Positions 1-8,206 of a stretch of DNA of 64,000 nucleotides are shown piece by piece. Numbering within the stretch: position 1 is the stretch's first letter; the number at the start of each line of letters is the position of its first letter. The position numbers were made by a program, and so were the translations under genes. The notes under the pieces are model-generated. The model saw only the letters and a program-made list of their open reading frames with translations. It was not told the origin of the DNA and did not search any database. The stretch is from assembly GCF_004345605.1 (NCBI RefSeq), contig NZ_SLVY01000020.1, forward strand, positions 1 to 64,000, given 5' to 3'. The DNA is from Rhodococcus sp. SMB37 (GTDB taxonomy: Bacteria > Actinomycetota > Actinomycetes > Mycobacteriales > Mycobacteriaceae).

Positions 1-282
1 TGGATGGTGCCCGGCAAGATGGTCAAGGGTATGGGTGGTGCGATGGACCTCGTCCATGGTGCTCGTAAGGTGATCGTGTTGATGGAGCACACCGATAAGT
101 CGGGTGATCCGAAGATCGTGGAGAAGTGTTCGCTTCCGTTGACGGGTGAGGGTGTGGTGCAGCGGATCGTCACGAATCTTGCTGTCATCGATGTCACCGA
201 CGATGGTCTGGCCTTGCGTGAGTGCGCGCCGGGCGTGACCGAGGAGCAGGTCCGCGCAGCAACAGGAGCGCCACTGGCTTGA
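1..282 (+). CDS. CoA-transferase subunit B, C-terminal part (cut by window start)
   Basis: The reading frame is open from base 1 and gives about 93 residues that match the end of the beta subunit of 3-oxoacid/3-oxoadipate CoA-transferases (ScoB/PcaJ type). Seen: [16 protein letters not shown], then VIVLMEH, CSLPLTG, a DLAV-like stretch and the C-terminal [17 protein letters not shown] typical of this family. These enzymes move CoA from succinyl-CoA to a 3-keto acid in ketone-body or aromatic (beta-ketoadipate) breakdown. The catalytic Glu lies upstream of the window, so the substrate cannot be judged. The A subunit should lie just upstream. A strong hairpin follows 14 bases after the stop, so this is the last gene of its operon. 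Confidence 0.88.
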   Translation, partial: WMVPGKMVKGMGGAMDLVHGARKVIVLMEHTDKSGDPKIVEKCSLPLTGEGVVQRIVTNLAVIDVTDDGLALRECAPGVTEEQVRAATGAPLA

Positions 283-296
283 TGGCCGGACCACGC

Positions 297-333
297 AACG
301 ATACCCGGGACCCACAAGGTCCCGGGTATCGTT
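297..333. terminator. Strong bidirectional hairpin terminator
   Basis: A perfect 16-bp inverted repeat (297-312 and 318-333, core GATACCCGGGACC) with a 5-base loop lies between the CoA-transferase gene and the convergent XRE gene ending at 344. There is no long T-run, as is common in high-GC actinobacteria. It probably terminates both genes. Confidence 0.85.
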
Positions 334-343
334 GTATCTGTAG

Positions 344-562
344 TCATTCGATCGAAAGAATATCTCCCACAGAACAATCGAGGACTCTACATAGTGCTGT
401 CAGGGTGGAGAACCGGATGGCGCGGGCGCGACCGTTCTTCAACACCGACAGGTTCACGACGCTCACCCCCACCTCTTCGGCCAACTGCGCCAACGTCATA
501 CCTCGATCGGCCAGCAAGGTGTCGAGGTGGCAGCGAACGGCATGTTCGGTTTCGGGAGGCAT
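344..562 (-). CDS. Small XRE-family HTH regulator
   Basis: A 72-residue protein that is almost only a Cro/CI helix-turn-helix: RGMTLAQLAEEVGVS (helices 1-2), VVNLSVLKNGRARAIRFSTL (recognition region) and LCRVLDCSVGDIL. It resembles the short YozG-like regulators. Its ATG overlaps the stop of the DUF2975 gene by one base (TGATG), so the two are translationally coupled. Small XRE proteins of this kind are commonly paired with DUF2975 membrane proteins. Inferred role: DNA-binding partner and autorepressor of the pair, perhaps at the palindrome at 1226-1249. Confidence 0.85.
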   Translation of the reverse strand: MPPETEHAVRCHLDTLLADRGMTLAQLAEEVGVSVVNLSVLKNGRARAIRFSTLTALCRVLDCSVGDILSIE

Positions 563-1194
563 CAGATGAGGCCTTCGTTGTCCCGAGCCATGCGGCTTCC
601 GATGCGCAGCGCGACCGCGACCGCCGACAGTGCCATGCAGAACACATAGCCATACCAGAATTCGGGACCGAGCGTCGCGGTGTCCATCATCTCGCGAGCC
701 TCCACGTCGCGAAGCAGCATGTTGGTGCCGAGTGTTCGGGGGAACTGCGGAACGAGGATGGTCGCGACCGCGACGATGGAGGAGACCGCGACGAGACGCA
801 CCGCGAGGCGGTCGAACAGGTGGCCGCGGGCGAATCGCACGACCATCCAGGTCAGCAGCGCCAGTACCACCAGATAGCCGAAGGTCTGCAGTGTGTCGGC
901 GCTACGGAGGAATCCGACAGTGACGGGGGAGAGCTGGTCTGTCGCCACGTCGATGGTGGAGGGCGACCCCAGTTGCATCGCCACGCCGTCGAGTGACGTG
1001 AGTGCCTGGGGCTGATCGAATTCGACGCGTGCTGTGACGATCCCGTCGCTCAGCTCGCGGAGGAGTCCGGCGACGTACGTGTAGAGAACGACACCGCCGG
1101 TGAGGGCGAAGACCGCGATCGACGCCCACAGATCGCGGCGTTCCTTCTTCGACGTGTCGGTCGGTGTGATCGGTCCGGTGTCGGTGGTGTCCAT
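562..1194 (-). CDS. DUF2975-type four-helix membrane protein
   Basis: 210 residues from the ATG at 1194. A charged N-terminus with KKERRDL leads into four hydrophobic segments, near residues 24-46, 104-124, 130-152 and 181-200. Between the first two is a soluble extracytoplasmic loop of about 55 residues. Layout and company (an overlapping small XRE gene) fit the DUF2975 family, whose function is unknown. The frame stays open far upstream, but that part has no family similarity and would run through the MOSC gene. The start at 1194 lies just downstream of an A+T-rich palindromic promoter region. Family assignment rests on architecture and context. Confidence 0.75.
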   Translation of the reverse strand: MDTTDTGPITPTDTSKKERRDLWASIAVFALTGGVVLYTYVAGLLRELSDGIVTARVEFDQPQALTSLDGVAMQLGSPSTIDVATDQLSPVTVGFLRSADTLQTFGYLVVLALLTWMVVRFARGHLFDRLAVRLVAVSSIVAVATILVPQFPRTLGTNMLLRDVEAREMMDTATLGPEFWYGYVFCMALSAVAVALRIGSRMARDNEGLI

Positions 1195-1225
1195 GTCTGC
1201 TCCCGCGCCTCGTAAAGGCCCATAT

Positions 1226-1249
1226 CGATTATCGATGCATCGATAATCG
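1226..1249. promoter_or_regulatory. 24-bp perfect palindrome upstream of the DUF2975/XRE pair
   Basis: Bases 1226-1249 form a perfect palindrome centred on ATGCAT, built from nested TTATCGAT/ATCGATAA units. An outer ATATCG at 1223-1228 is mirrored by CGATAT at 1266-1271. It is A+T-rich within very GC-rich surroundings and lies 32 bases from the DUF2975 start. Most likely an operator overlapping the promoter of the pair, possibly for the small XRE protein. Confidence 0.6.
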
Positions 1250-1361
1250 TTATACACATCGACAAACGATATGTCTAGTGTTGGATGTCGAAACCGCAGC
1301 CGCTTCGGACGGATACTGCCTGCCGACGGGTTGCCTCTGTCTCCCAAGTGCGCGCCGGGGG

Positions 1362-2096
1362 TCAGGCGTTCGAAATTGCGACCGGGTCGCCGCAGTGGAT
1401 GGTCCCCGGCGCACTGACCTGCGCATACACACCGACGCACGGTGCTTCCTTGCCGCCCTCGCGGGTCAGTACGCGATTGCGCGACATGACGGTACGCAAC
1501 ATCTCGCGCCGAGCCGGGATCTCCTGATGGTCGAGCGTCACCATCACACACCGATCGGTGCGCTTGTTCGGTTCGATGACAACGTCGCCGAGCCCGAGCC
1601 GAACACCCAACCAGTCGTTCTCGACGAAACCGTCCGTGCCCTCGGTGTCGACGACGATCGTCGGCCGGAATCGGCGCACCGCGACCTCGATCGGATCGCC
1701 CGTGTCCAGCGCATTCACCGACGACGAGGTGACCACATGCAGGGGAGCCGCGTCGTACGAGCGGGCCTTGGCTTCGAGCCGGACGGCGTGCCCCGTCAGA
1801 TCCGACAACATCTCGTCGACGCCGCTGTCGTCGCCGCGCATCACGGTGCCGTCGGGGAACGTCAATTCCAGCGCCGCCGGGTCCCGCGGGTCGGCCTCGT
1901 CCGTCAGGCGCGCACCGCACGTCAGCAGAACACCGAACCGACGGAACTTCTTCGCGGTTGCCACGGTGCCCGATTCTGCATCGACGACCGCCCACACGTG
2001 GTCGCCTCGGAGACCGTCGGATTCGATCGTCGCGGACTGCAGCCGCTCACCTCCGAAGGACTTGACCGGATACCGCCACAGTTGACCGATATGCAC
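1362..2096 (-). CDS. MOSC domain protein
   Basis: Read from the GTG at 2096, giving 244 residues that begin VHIGQLWRYPVKSFGGE, the classic start of the N-terminal beta-barrel of MOSC proteins. The MOSC core follows: DHVWAVVDAESGTVATAKKF, RRFRPTIVVDTEGTDGFVENDWLG, IEPNKRTDRCVMVTLD and APCVGVYAQV. These proteins relate to the molybdenum-cofactor sulfurase C-terminus and act in sulfur or nitrogen-oxide chemistry with molybdopterin. A longer open frame upstream would overlap the divergent oxidoreductase gene and matches nothing. That gene starts 58 bases away, so the two share a divergent promoter region. The Mo hydroxylase downstream is a possible user of such a protein, but there is no direct link. 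Confidence 0.85.
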   Translation of the reverse strand: MHIGQLWRYPVKSFGGERLQSATIESDGLRGDHVWAVVDAESGTVATAKKFRRFGVLLTCGARLTDEADPRDPAALELTFPDGTVMRGDDSGVDEMLSDLTGHAVRLEAKARSYDAAPLHVVTSSSVNALDTGDPIEVAVRRFRPTIVVDTEGTDGFVENDWLGVRLGLGDVVIEPNKRTDRCVMVTLDHQEIPARREMLRTVMSRNRVLTREGGKEAPCVGVYAQVSAPGTIHCGDPVAISNA

Positions 2097-2154
2097 AACG
2101 AGCCAGCATACGGATGCTGTGTGACCTGTGGGGATCTGCTCTAATGTGACGGCC

Positions 2155-3123
2155 ATGACCGACAAGACACGACGGTGGGGACTCACGGTTCCCCTCGACG
2201 GCATCCCCCTGGCCGATCAGCGCAGCATCATCGAAGAGCTTCCCGACCTCGGCTACACCGACGTGTGGTCGTCCGAAGCCAATGTGGCCGACGCCTTCAC
2301 CCCGCTCGCACTCGCGAGCGTGTGGGCGCCCACGCTGCGGCTCGGCACCGCGATCGTTCCCGTTTATACCCGCGGCCCGGCCACACTCGCCATGTCCGCC
2401 GCGACCCTCGCATCCGCTGCTCCGGGCCGTTTCGTGCTCGGTGTGGGTACGTCGTCCAACGTCATCGTCGAGAAGTGGAACGGTATTCCCTTCGACGAGC
2501 CGTACAAGCGCGCCCGCGACACGCTGCGTTTCCTGAAGTCGGCGTTGGCCGGTGAGAAGGTGACCCAGGAGTACGACACCTTCTCGGTCGACGGTTTTCG
2601 CGCCGGGATGGTCGCGGATCCCGCTCCGCCCGTGCTGCTCGCGGCCCTGCGACCCGGGATGCTGCGACTCGCCGGCAAGGAAGCCGACGGGGCAATCGTC
2701 AACTGGTTGTCGGCCGACGACGTCCGCACCGTTGCGCCGTACGTCCACGAGGGCGGTGAAGGGAAGGACATCGTCGCGCGGATCTTCGTGCTCCCCGGAT
2801 ACGACACCGACACCGCCCGAGCCATGGGCCGGCGCATGATCGCCGCGTACATGAACGTGCCCGTCTACCGCGCCTTCCACGAGTTCCTCGGACGGTCCGA
2901 CGAGTTCGCCGGCATGTGGCGGCTGTGGGCGGAGGGCGATCGCAAGGCCGCGCTCGAGGCGATTCCCGACCATGTCGTAGACGAACTCATCGTGCACGGA
3001 CACCCCGACGCGTGCCGCGAACACGTCGAACGTTACGTAGAGGCGGGAGTCACCACCCCCGCGATGCTGCTCGTCGCAGACGGCGATCCGGCACCGATGA
3101 TCCGGGCGCTCGCACCACGCTGA
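2155..3123 (+). CDS. LLM-class F420-dependent oxidoreductase, TIGR03841-like
   Basis: 322 residues with a luciferase-like TIM-barrel: WGLTVPLDGIPLADQ at the start, DLGYTDVWSSEAN, RLGTAIVPVYTRGPATLAM, GRFVLGVGTSSNVIVEKWNG and a PVLLAALRPGMLRLAGKEADG strand. These are the usual landmarks of actinobacterial F420- (sometimes FMN-) dependent oxidoreductases. The ATG at 2155 is preferred over an upstream alternative at 2128 because homology begins at MTDKTRRWGL. Substrate unknown. It stands alone, divergent from the MOSC gene and ahead of the hydrolase. Confidence 0.88.
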   Translation: MTDKTRRWGLTVPLDGIPLADQRSIIEELPDLGYTDVWSSEANVADAFTPLALASVWAPTLRLGTAIVPVYTRGPATLAMSAATLASAAPGRFVLGVGTSSNVIVEKWNGIPFDEPYKRARDTLRFLKSALAGEKVTQEYDTFSVDGFRAGMVADPAPPVLLAALRPGMLRLAGKEADGAIVNWLSADDVRTVAPYVHEGGEGKDIVARIFVLPGYDTDTARAMGRRMIAAYMNVPVYRAFHEFLGRSDEFAGMWRLWAEGDRKAALEAIPDHVVDELIVHGHPDACREHVERYVEAGVTTPAMLLVADGDPAPMIRALAPR

Positions 3124-3210
3124 GGTCCTGGGCGTCACGATTCGGTAGCGACAGTTAACGGAAGGGAACGAGGACACGAATAATCGAGCAGGTCGCTCGA
3201 GGAGTTGTTC

Positions 3211-4107
3211 ATGTTCGATTCACCTTCCAGGTTCACCGTCGCCGCCGACGACGGTGTGCCACTTGTCGCATACGTGGACGGTCCGGCCGATGCCGAGCTC
3301 ACCGTCGTGTTCGTGCACGGCCACTGTCAGGACTCGGCGTGCTGGACCGGCGTCGGCGAGCGACTGGGCGCGCCTGCGGTCCGAACCGTGCGCTACGACC
3401 AGCGCGGACACGGCAGTTCCGGCATCGGTGATGTCGAGTCGTTCACGTTCGACCAGCTGGCCCGCGACCTCGACTCCGTCCTTCGCACGCTCGTGCCTCG
3501 CGGCCCGGTGGTGCTGGCCGGTTACTCGATGGGCGGCATGGTGTCGCTGGCATATGCACGACTCCAGCCTGCGACGATCGGGACTCGGATCGTGGGATTC
3601 GCGCTGGTGTCGACGGCCGCGGGCGGGCTCGCCGACGACGGGGTCGGCCGGTATCTGAGACATCCCGCCACGTCATTCCTGCACCGCGCGGTGGCACGGG
3701 CACCGCGGACCATGGAGCGCTCGAAGCGAGCCGGCGGCGCTGTGTGCACGATGCTCGGACGACGACGCTCCGAGGACTCTTGGCTGCGCATGCTCGGCAT
3801 GGTGCTCGCGAACGAGACATCCGTCGTCACCTGGTCGCGGCTGCTGGCGGCGTTCGCGGTGCTCGATGAATACGACGCGATCGGGGCACTCGCGGCGGTT
3901 CCCGTCGTGGTGGCAGCGGGAACGGCCGACCGTTTCGTGCCGATCACCCACTCGGAAGCGATCGTTTCGCACCTCCCCGGCGCCGAACTGGTCCGGATTC
4001 CCGGCGCAGGACACCGCGTGCTCTCCGAGAGCGCGGACGCGGTCGCGAGAGCACTCGGCCGGTTGCTCACACGTGTGCGCGACGGTGCTCTCGCCCCGGC
4101 GGGTTGA
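3211..4107 (+). CDS. Alpha/beta-fold hydrolase
   Basis: 298 residues. The oxyanion region VFVHGHCQD (34-41) is followed by the nucleophile elbow GYSMGGM with Ser106, the acid in GTADRFVP (Asp240) and the base in GAGHRVL (His268), giving a complete Ser-Asp-His triad. The ATG at 3211 is preferred to a TTG two codons upstream because GAGGAG lies 6-7 bases before it. No signal peptide, so cytoplasmic. Substrate unknown; esterase or haloperoxidase-like enzymes share this pattern. Its last 41 bases overlap the end of the convergent MFS gene. Confidence 0.88.
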   Translation: MFDSPSRFTVAADDGVPLVAYVDGPADAELTVVFVHGHCQDSACWTGVGERLGAPAVRTVRYDQRGHGSSGIGDVESFTFDQLARDLDSVLRTLVPRGPVVLAGYSMGGMVSLAYARLQPATIGTRIVGFALVSTAAGGLADDGVGRYLRHPATSFLHRAVARAPRTMERSKRAGGAVCTMLGRRRSEDSWLRMLGMVLANETSVVTWSRLLAAFAVLDEYDAIGALAAVPVVVAAGTADRFVPITHSEAIVSHLPGAELVRIPGAGHRVLSESADAVARALGRLLTRVRDGALAPAG

Positions 4108-5257
4108 TCCGGACAAGGCGACCGAAGATCAGCGCCGCACACATCAGCGCCGCGGCAGCGGCGAAACACGCCCCGAATCCGATGTGCGGAGCGGCGAGCG
4201 CGATGACGAACGGCACCGCGAAGCCGAGATAGATCAGGCAGTAGAAGACTGCCACGCTCTGGGCCAACTCGTCGGCAGGTGCGATGTGTTCCACGGCGAC
4301 GAGGCCCGAGATGAGCAGGATGCCGTAGCCCGCGCCGAGGAGAACAGCTGCGGCGAGGATCACCACGACCGACCACGGCCCGTCTGCGTATGCGGTACCG
4401 GCGCCCGCGGCGAATCCCAGGACGCCGATCCCGACACCGATTCGCACACCGAGGGTCTCGTCATGCCGGGCCATGCGCCGTGCCCACGGCTGGATCAGGG
4501 CGCCGGTGAGCAAGGTCAGCGCAGCGATCGTGCCGGTGAATGCGATGGACAACTCGCTCACGCTGTCGGACACGAGCGGCGGAAGCGTCACAAATGAGAC
4601 TGTGGCGCAACCGAACACCCACGGGGCCCACGGCACCACACCCCACCGGAACCGCGGGTTCGACAAGATGGACAGCCGCCACGAACCCTGCACGGTTCGG
4701 GGCATGTGGCCATCGGGCACCGGCCACACCAGCACCAGAGCCACTGCCATCAGCGCGATGTGCACGACATAGGTCAGCACCTCGGGTGCCGGCAGCCACT
4801 GTGCGATGAGCCCGGCGAACAGCGCTCCGCATCCGAATCCCGCCGACAGCGACACCGCCGCGCGCCGCGCACCCACGCCGGGGCCCGCGTCGACGCTCAG
4901 TTCCTTCATCCAGGCGGTGCCCGCGCCGAACGCCATCCCCGATGCAAGGCCGGCGAGGACCCGGCCCAGATACAGCAACAGTGGCAACTCGGCGCCGAGA
5001 AGCAGTACCACCGACGACACGATGCTCACCGGGACCATCGCGAGGATCACCGGACGCCGGCCGATCCGATCGGCGACCCGGCCGAAGTACAGCAGCGCGG
5101 GAATCAGTCCCAGGATGTAGGAGCCGAGCATGGCGGTGAATGACCCGCTACCGAGACCGAGATGCTCGCGGTAGACGAGTTGCATGGGGGCGAACTGATT
5201 GGCGCCCCAGCTCACCGCGAAGACAGCGAACGACAGACGGGCCCACGGCGCAAACAT
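4067..5257 (-). CDS. MFS transporter
   Basis: 396 residues, almost entirely hydrophobic, with about 12 predicted membrane segments. The cytoplasmic loop motif GRVADRIGRRP between TM2 and TM3 is the MFS signature, and GRVLAGLASGMAFGAGTAWMKE matches the TM4-5 region. The C-terminus ends in an Arg-rich tail. Substrate unknown; its size and lack of a large central loop suggest a drug- or metabolite-efflux subfamily. The next gene, an amidase, is divergent with 141 bases between. The gene ends inside the 3' end of the hydrolase. Confidence 0.87.
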   Translation of the reverse strand: MFAPWARLSFAVFAVSWGANQFAPMQLVYREHLGLGSGSFTAMLGSYILGLIPALLYFGRVADRIGRRPVILAMVPVSIVSSVVLLLGAELPLLLYLGRVLAGLASGMAFGAGTAWMKELSVDAGPGVGARRAAVSLSAGFGCGALFAGLIAQWLPAPEVLTYVVHIALMAVALVLVWPVPDGHMPRTVQGSWRLSILSNPRFRWGVVPWAPWVFGCATVSFVTLPPLVSDSVSELSIAFTGTIAALTLLTGALIQPWARRMARHDETLGVRIGVGIGVLGFAAGAGTAYADGPWSVVVILAAAVLLGAGYGILLISGLVAVEHIAPADELAQSVAVFYCLIYLGFAVPFVIALAAPHIGFGACFAAAAALMCAALIFGRLVRINPPGREHRRAHV

Positions 5258-5398
5258 GGACCGATCCTGTCAGGTGCGCCCACACATCGACGTATCAACT
5301 CTTCACAGCCTGGCGTTCGCGATCCTGTGGACACTGAACGTTGGCGAGCCCGCCGACTCACACCTAGCGTTCACGTCCATCGGAACGAAGGAGGACGC

Positions 5399-6799
5399 GT
5401 GGAGACGAACGGTCGTGTGAGGACGGGTACCTGGGTCGGCGCGGACGCACACGCGATTGCGCGTGCGGTGCACCGGCGAGAAGTCTCGGCGCGCGCGGTC
5501 GTGGAGGAGCACCTCGCGCACATCGGTGACAGAAATCCGCAGCTGAACGCGATCGTCACCGTCGCGACCGAGCAGTCCCGTCGCGACGCGGACGTGCTCG
5601 ACGACCGGCTCGCGTGCGGCGAGCCACCGGGTCCGCTGGCCGGGGTCCCGTTCACCGTGAAGGATCTCGTCACCACGGCCGGGGTTCGCACCACGGCCGG
5701 GTCGCGGGCTCTCGCCGATAATGTGCCCGGCGTCGACGCACCTGCGGTGGCGGCGATGAAGGCGGCGGGGGCGATCCTGATCGGGAAGACCAACACACCG
5801 GAGTTCGGCACGTCCGGTCTCACCGACAACGAACTCTTCGGACCGACAGTGAACCCGCTCGGAACACCTGACCTGCCACGGTCGCCCGGAGGGTCGAGTG
5901 GCGGTGAGGCGGCAGCCATCGCATCGGGCATGAGCGTGCTCGGACTCGGCACGGATTTCGGCGGGTCTGTGCGCTGGCCGGCGCACTGCACAGGCCTCGC
6001 GTCGATCCGCCCCACGATCGGCCGGGTCTGCGCCGACGGTCAGTATCCCGGGCTTGTCGCCGGTGATCACCTGCTGGCGAATCCCGTCACCGTGCACGGC
6101 GCGCTCCAGACCATCGGTCCGATGGCGCGCAGCCTCGACGAGGCTGTCCTCGTCCTGCGGGTGGTCTCGGAGCCGCACATCGCGTGGATGGACCCGGCCG
6201 GTGTCGACGTCGACCGCCTGGACATCACGTGGGCGCCCGGTGAAGGAACAGTGCCGGTCGCGGCGGACATCGTCGCGGCCGTGACGGAGGTGGCGGGCAG
6301 GCTCGGTGCGCGCCGCTACGGAGGGTCCGCGCTCGCTCAGGGAAACGACTTGTTCGGACGGCTGCGGGCAACTCAGACGCACGCCGACATCACCGCGTCG
6401 GCCGCGCCGGACACGTTCGGCGCGAGCATCCGGCAGATGCTGTCCGCGGCACGCGCCGAGTCCAGTGCCGAGGTCGAGGAGCTGTGGGCCACCCGCGCTC
6501 GGTTCGTGCAGCGGTTGCTCGCCGAGATGGGGGATCTTCTGGTGCTTCCGGTTGCGTCCATCGGCGCTCCGCTTCTCGGGCGCGATCGGTTCGACGTGGA
6601 TGGTCGTTCCCTCACTTGGCAGGAGGTGTTGGCGAGTTGCCGCACTATCAGTGTCGCGGGATTTCCGTCGGTGGTGGTGCCGGTGGGAGAGACGGGCGAC
6701 GGCATGCCGATCGGCGTGCAGCTCGTCGCCCGTCCGTTCCACGAACACGTCGCGCTGTCGGTGGCAGCGCGGCTGTGCCGAGTCGCCCGGGTCAGATGA
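5399..6799 (+). CDS. Amidase (amidase-signature family)
   Basis: 466 residues from the GTG at 5399, preceded by AAGGAGGA. The Ser-cisSer-Lys triad is complete: Lys88 in PFTVKDLVTTAG, cis-Ser166 in SPGGSSGGEAAA and nucleophile Ser190 in GTDFGGSVRWPAHC. The family hydrolyses carboxamides in the cytoplasm to acid and ammonia; GatA and aryl/alkyl amidases are members. The middle part (DVDRLDITWAPGEGTVPV) and the C-terminal MPIGVQLVARPFHE are typical of catabolic amidases rather than GatA, and no gatB/gatC is nearby. The frame is open further upstream but without family similarity. Its stop overlaps the stop of the convergent CoA-transferase by 8 bases. Confidence 0.9.
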   Translation: METNGRVRTGTWVGADAHAIARAVHRREVSARAVVEEHLAHIGDRNPQLNAIVTVATEQSRRDADVLDDRLACGEPPGPLAGVPFTVKDLVTTAGVRTTAGSRALADNVPGVDAPAVAAMKAAGAILIGKTNTPEFGTSGLTDNELFGPTVNPLGTPDLPRSPGGSSGGEAAAIASGMSVLGLGTDFGGSVRWPAHCTGLASIRPTIGRVCADGQYPGLVAGDHLLANPVTVHGALQTIGPMARSLDEAVLVLRVVSEPHIAWMDPAGVDVDRLDITWAPGEGTVPVAADIVAAVTEVAGRLGARRYGGSALAQGNDLFGRLRATQTHADITASAAPDTFGASIRQMLSAARAESSAEVEELWATRARFVQRLLAEMGDLLVLPVASIGAPLLGRDRFDVDGRSLTWQEVLASCRTISVAGFPSVVVPVGETGDGMPIGVQLVARPFHEHVALSVAARLCRVARVR

Positions 6800-7979
6800 C
6801 GCCCGCCCGGTGCAATCCGTCGAGTTCGGCTTCGCCGACACCGAATTCGGCGAGTACGGCGTCGGTGTCCTGGCCGAGGACCATCGGCGGCGCATTCCGG
6901 ATCGGCAGTGTTTCGGAATCGACCCAGAACGGCCCGCGCAACAGCGGCAGGTCCTTCCCGTCGGGGGTAGTTAACTTTTGCACCATGTCCAGCGCCTGCA
7001 CCTGTGGATCGGCGAAGGCCTGGTCGATCGAATGAACTGGACCGCACGGAATTCCGGCCGAACGCATCGCTGTCACCCATTCGGCCGCCGACCTGTGTGA
7101 CAGCAGTTCGAGGAGTTCCTTGGTGAGCGTGTCGCGGTGTTCGAGGCGGGATACGCCGGTGGCGTAGTCGGGTCGCTTCGCAAGGTCGGGGTCACCGAGG
7201 ACGACGCACAGTGCTTCCCAGTGCTTGTCGGAACCGGTCGCGATGATGATCGGGCAGTCGGCGGTGTCGAAGCAGCCGTACGGGGTGATGGTCGGGTGGG
7301 TGTTGCCGTTGGGTTCGGAAACCCTTCCCGTGCTGAGATAGTCCTGCGCTTGGAAAGTCATGATCGACAAGGCCGATTCGATCAGTGATGTCTGTACGTG
7401 ATGGCCCTCACCGTCGCGCGAGCGGGCGACGAGTGCGGCGGTGATGCCGAGTGCCGCATAGATTCCCGAGACCGTGTCGATGATGGGCACGCCGACGCGC
7501 ATGGGTGTGTCGTCGCCGCCGCCGGTCACGGACATGAGTCCGGACATACCTTGCGCGACCTGGTCGAGGCCCGGTGCGAATCGGTCGGGTCCGGTGGGGC
7601 CGAAGCCGCTGACGCTCATCACGATCACGCCGGGGTTGTCGCGCCGTAGTGAGTCCTGGTCGAGTCCCATTGCGGCGAGTACACCGGGCCGGAAGTTCTC
7701 GACGATCACGTCCACCTCGGAAGCCATACGGCGCAGTAGTTTCCGCCCTTCGTCAGTGCGCATATCGAGCGCGACGGACCGTTTGCTCCGGTTCACCGAT
7801 GCGAAGTACAGGCTGTCGGATCCGTCGAACGGAGGCCACTGGCGCGAGCTGTCGCCCCGGCCGATGGATTCGACCTTGATGATATCGGCGCCGAAGTCGG
7901 CGAGCAGTGAGGTGCACAGGGGGCCGGCGAGGGCTCGGGACAGATCGAGAACGCGGACACCGTGGAGTAGTGGTTTCAT
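6792..7979 (-). CDS. CaiB/BaiF-type (class III) CoA-transferase
   Basis: 395 residues from the ATG at 7979. Features of the family: VRVLDLSRALAGPLCTSLLADFGADIIKVE at the start, then FASVNRSKRSVALDM, VIVENFRPGV and catalytic Asp168 in VGVPIIDTVSGIYAALG, followed by GYGCFDT-like and SAAEWVTAMRSAGIPCGPV stretches. These enzymes move CoA between carboxylic acids through an aspartyl-CoA anhydride. Substrate not inferable. A longer open frame to 8156 has no similarity. It is divergent from the PucR gene across 227 bases, so it may be part of the PucR regulon, though that is a guess. Confidence 0.9.
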   Translation of the reverse strand: MKPLLHGVRVLDLSRALAGPLCTSLLADFGADIIKVESIGRGDSSRQWPPFDGSDSLYFASVNRSKRSVALDMRTDEGRKLLRRMASEVDVIVENFRPGVLAAMGLDQDSLRRDNPGVIVMSVSGFGPTGPDRFAPGLDQVAQGMSGLMSVTGGGDDTPMRVGVPIIDTVSGIYAALGITAALVARSRDGEGHHVQTSLIESALSIMTFQAQDYLSTGRVSEPNGNTHPTITPYGCFDTADCPIIIATGSDKHWEALCVVLGDPDLAKRPDYATGVSRLEHRDTLTKELLELLSHRSAAEWVTAMRSAGIPCGPVHSIDQAFADPQVQALDMVQKLTTPDGKDLPLLRGPFWVDSETLPIRNAPPMVLGQDTDAVLAEFGVGEAELDGLHRAGVI

Positions 7980-8206
7980 CGTCACGACGATGGTCCAGTG
8001 GGGTACCACACCGCGACGGCGACAATGTACAAGCGGGTGCCCATGATTTCGGCGCATTCTGTGGCTGGTGCTCCCGAGGCGCACGTCTGACGTCGAGTGT
8101 CGACCATCCCTGTGAGTGTCGGTGTTGACGGCGCTGTCTCGGGAATCTATGGTCATGAGTCTCGCGCCCGGCGGGACGAACGACTGGCAGGTGAACGGGT
8201 GTTGCT

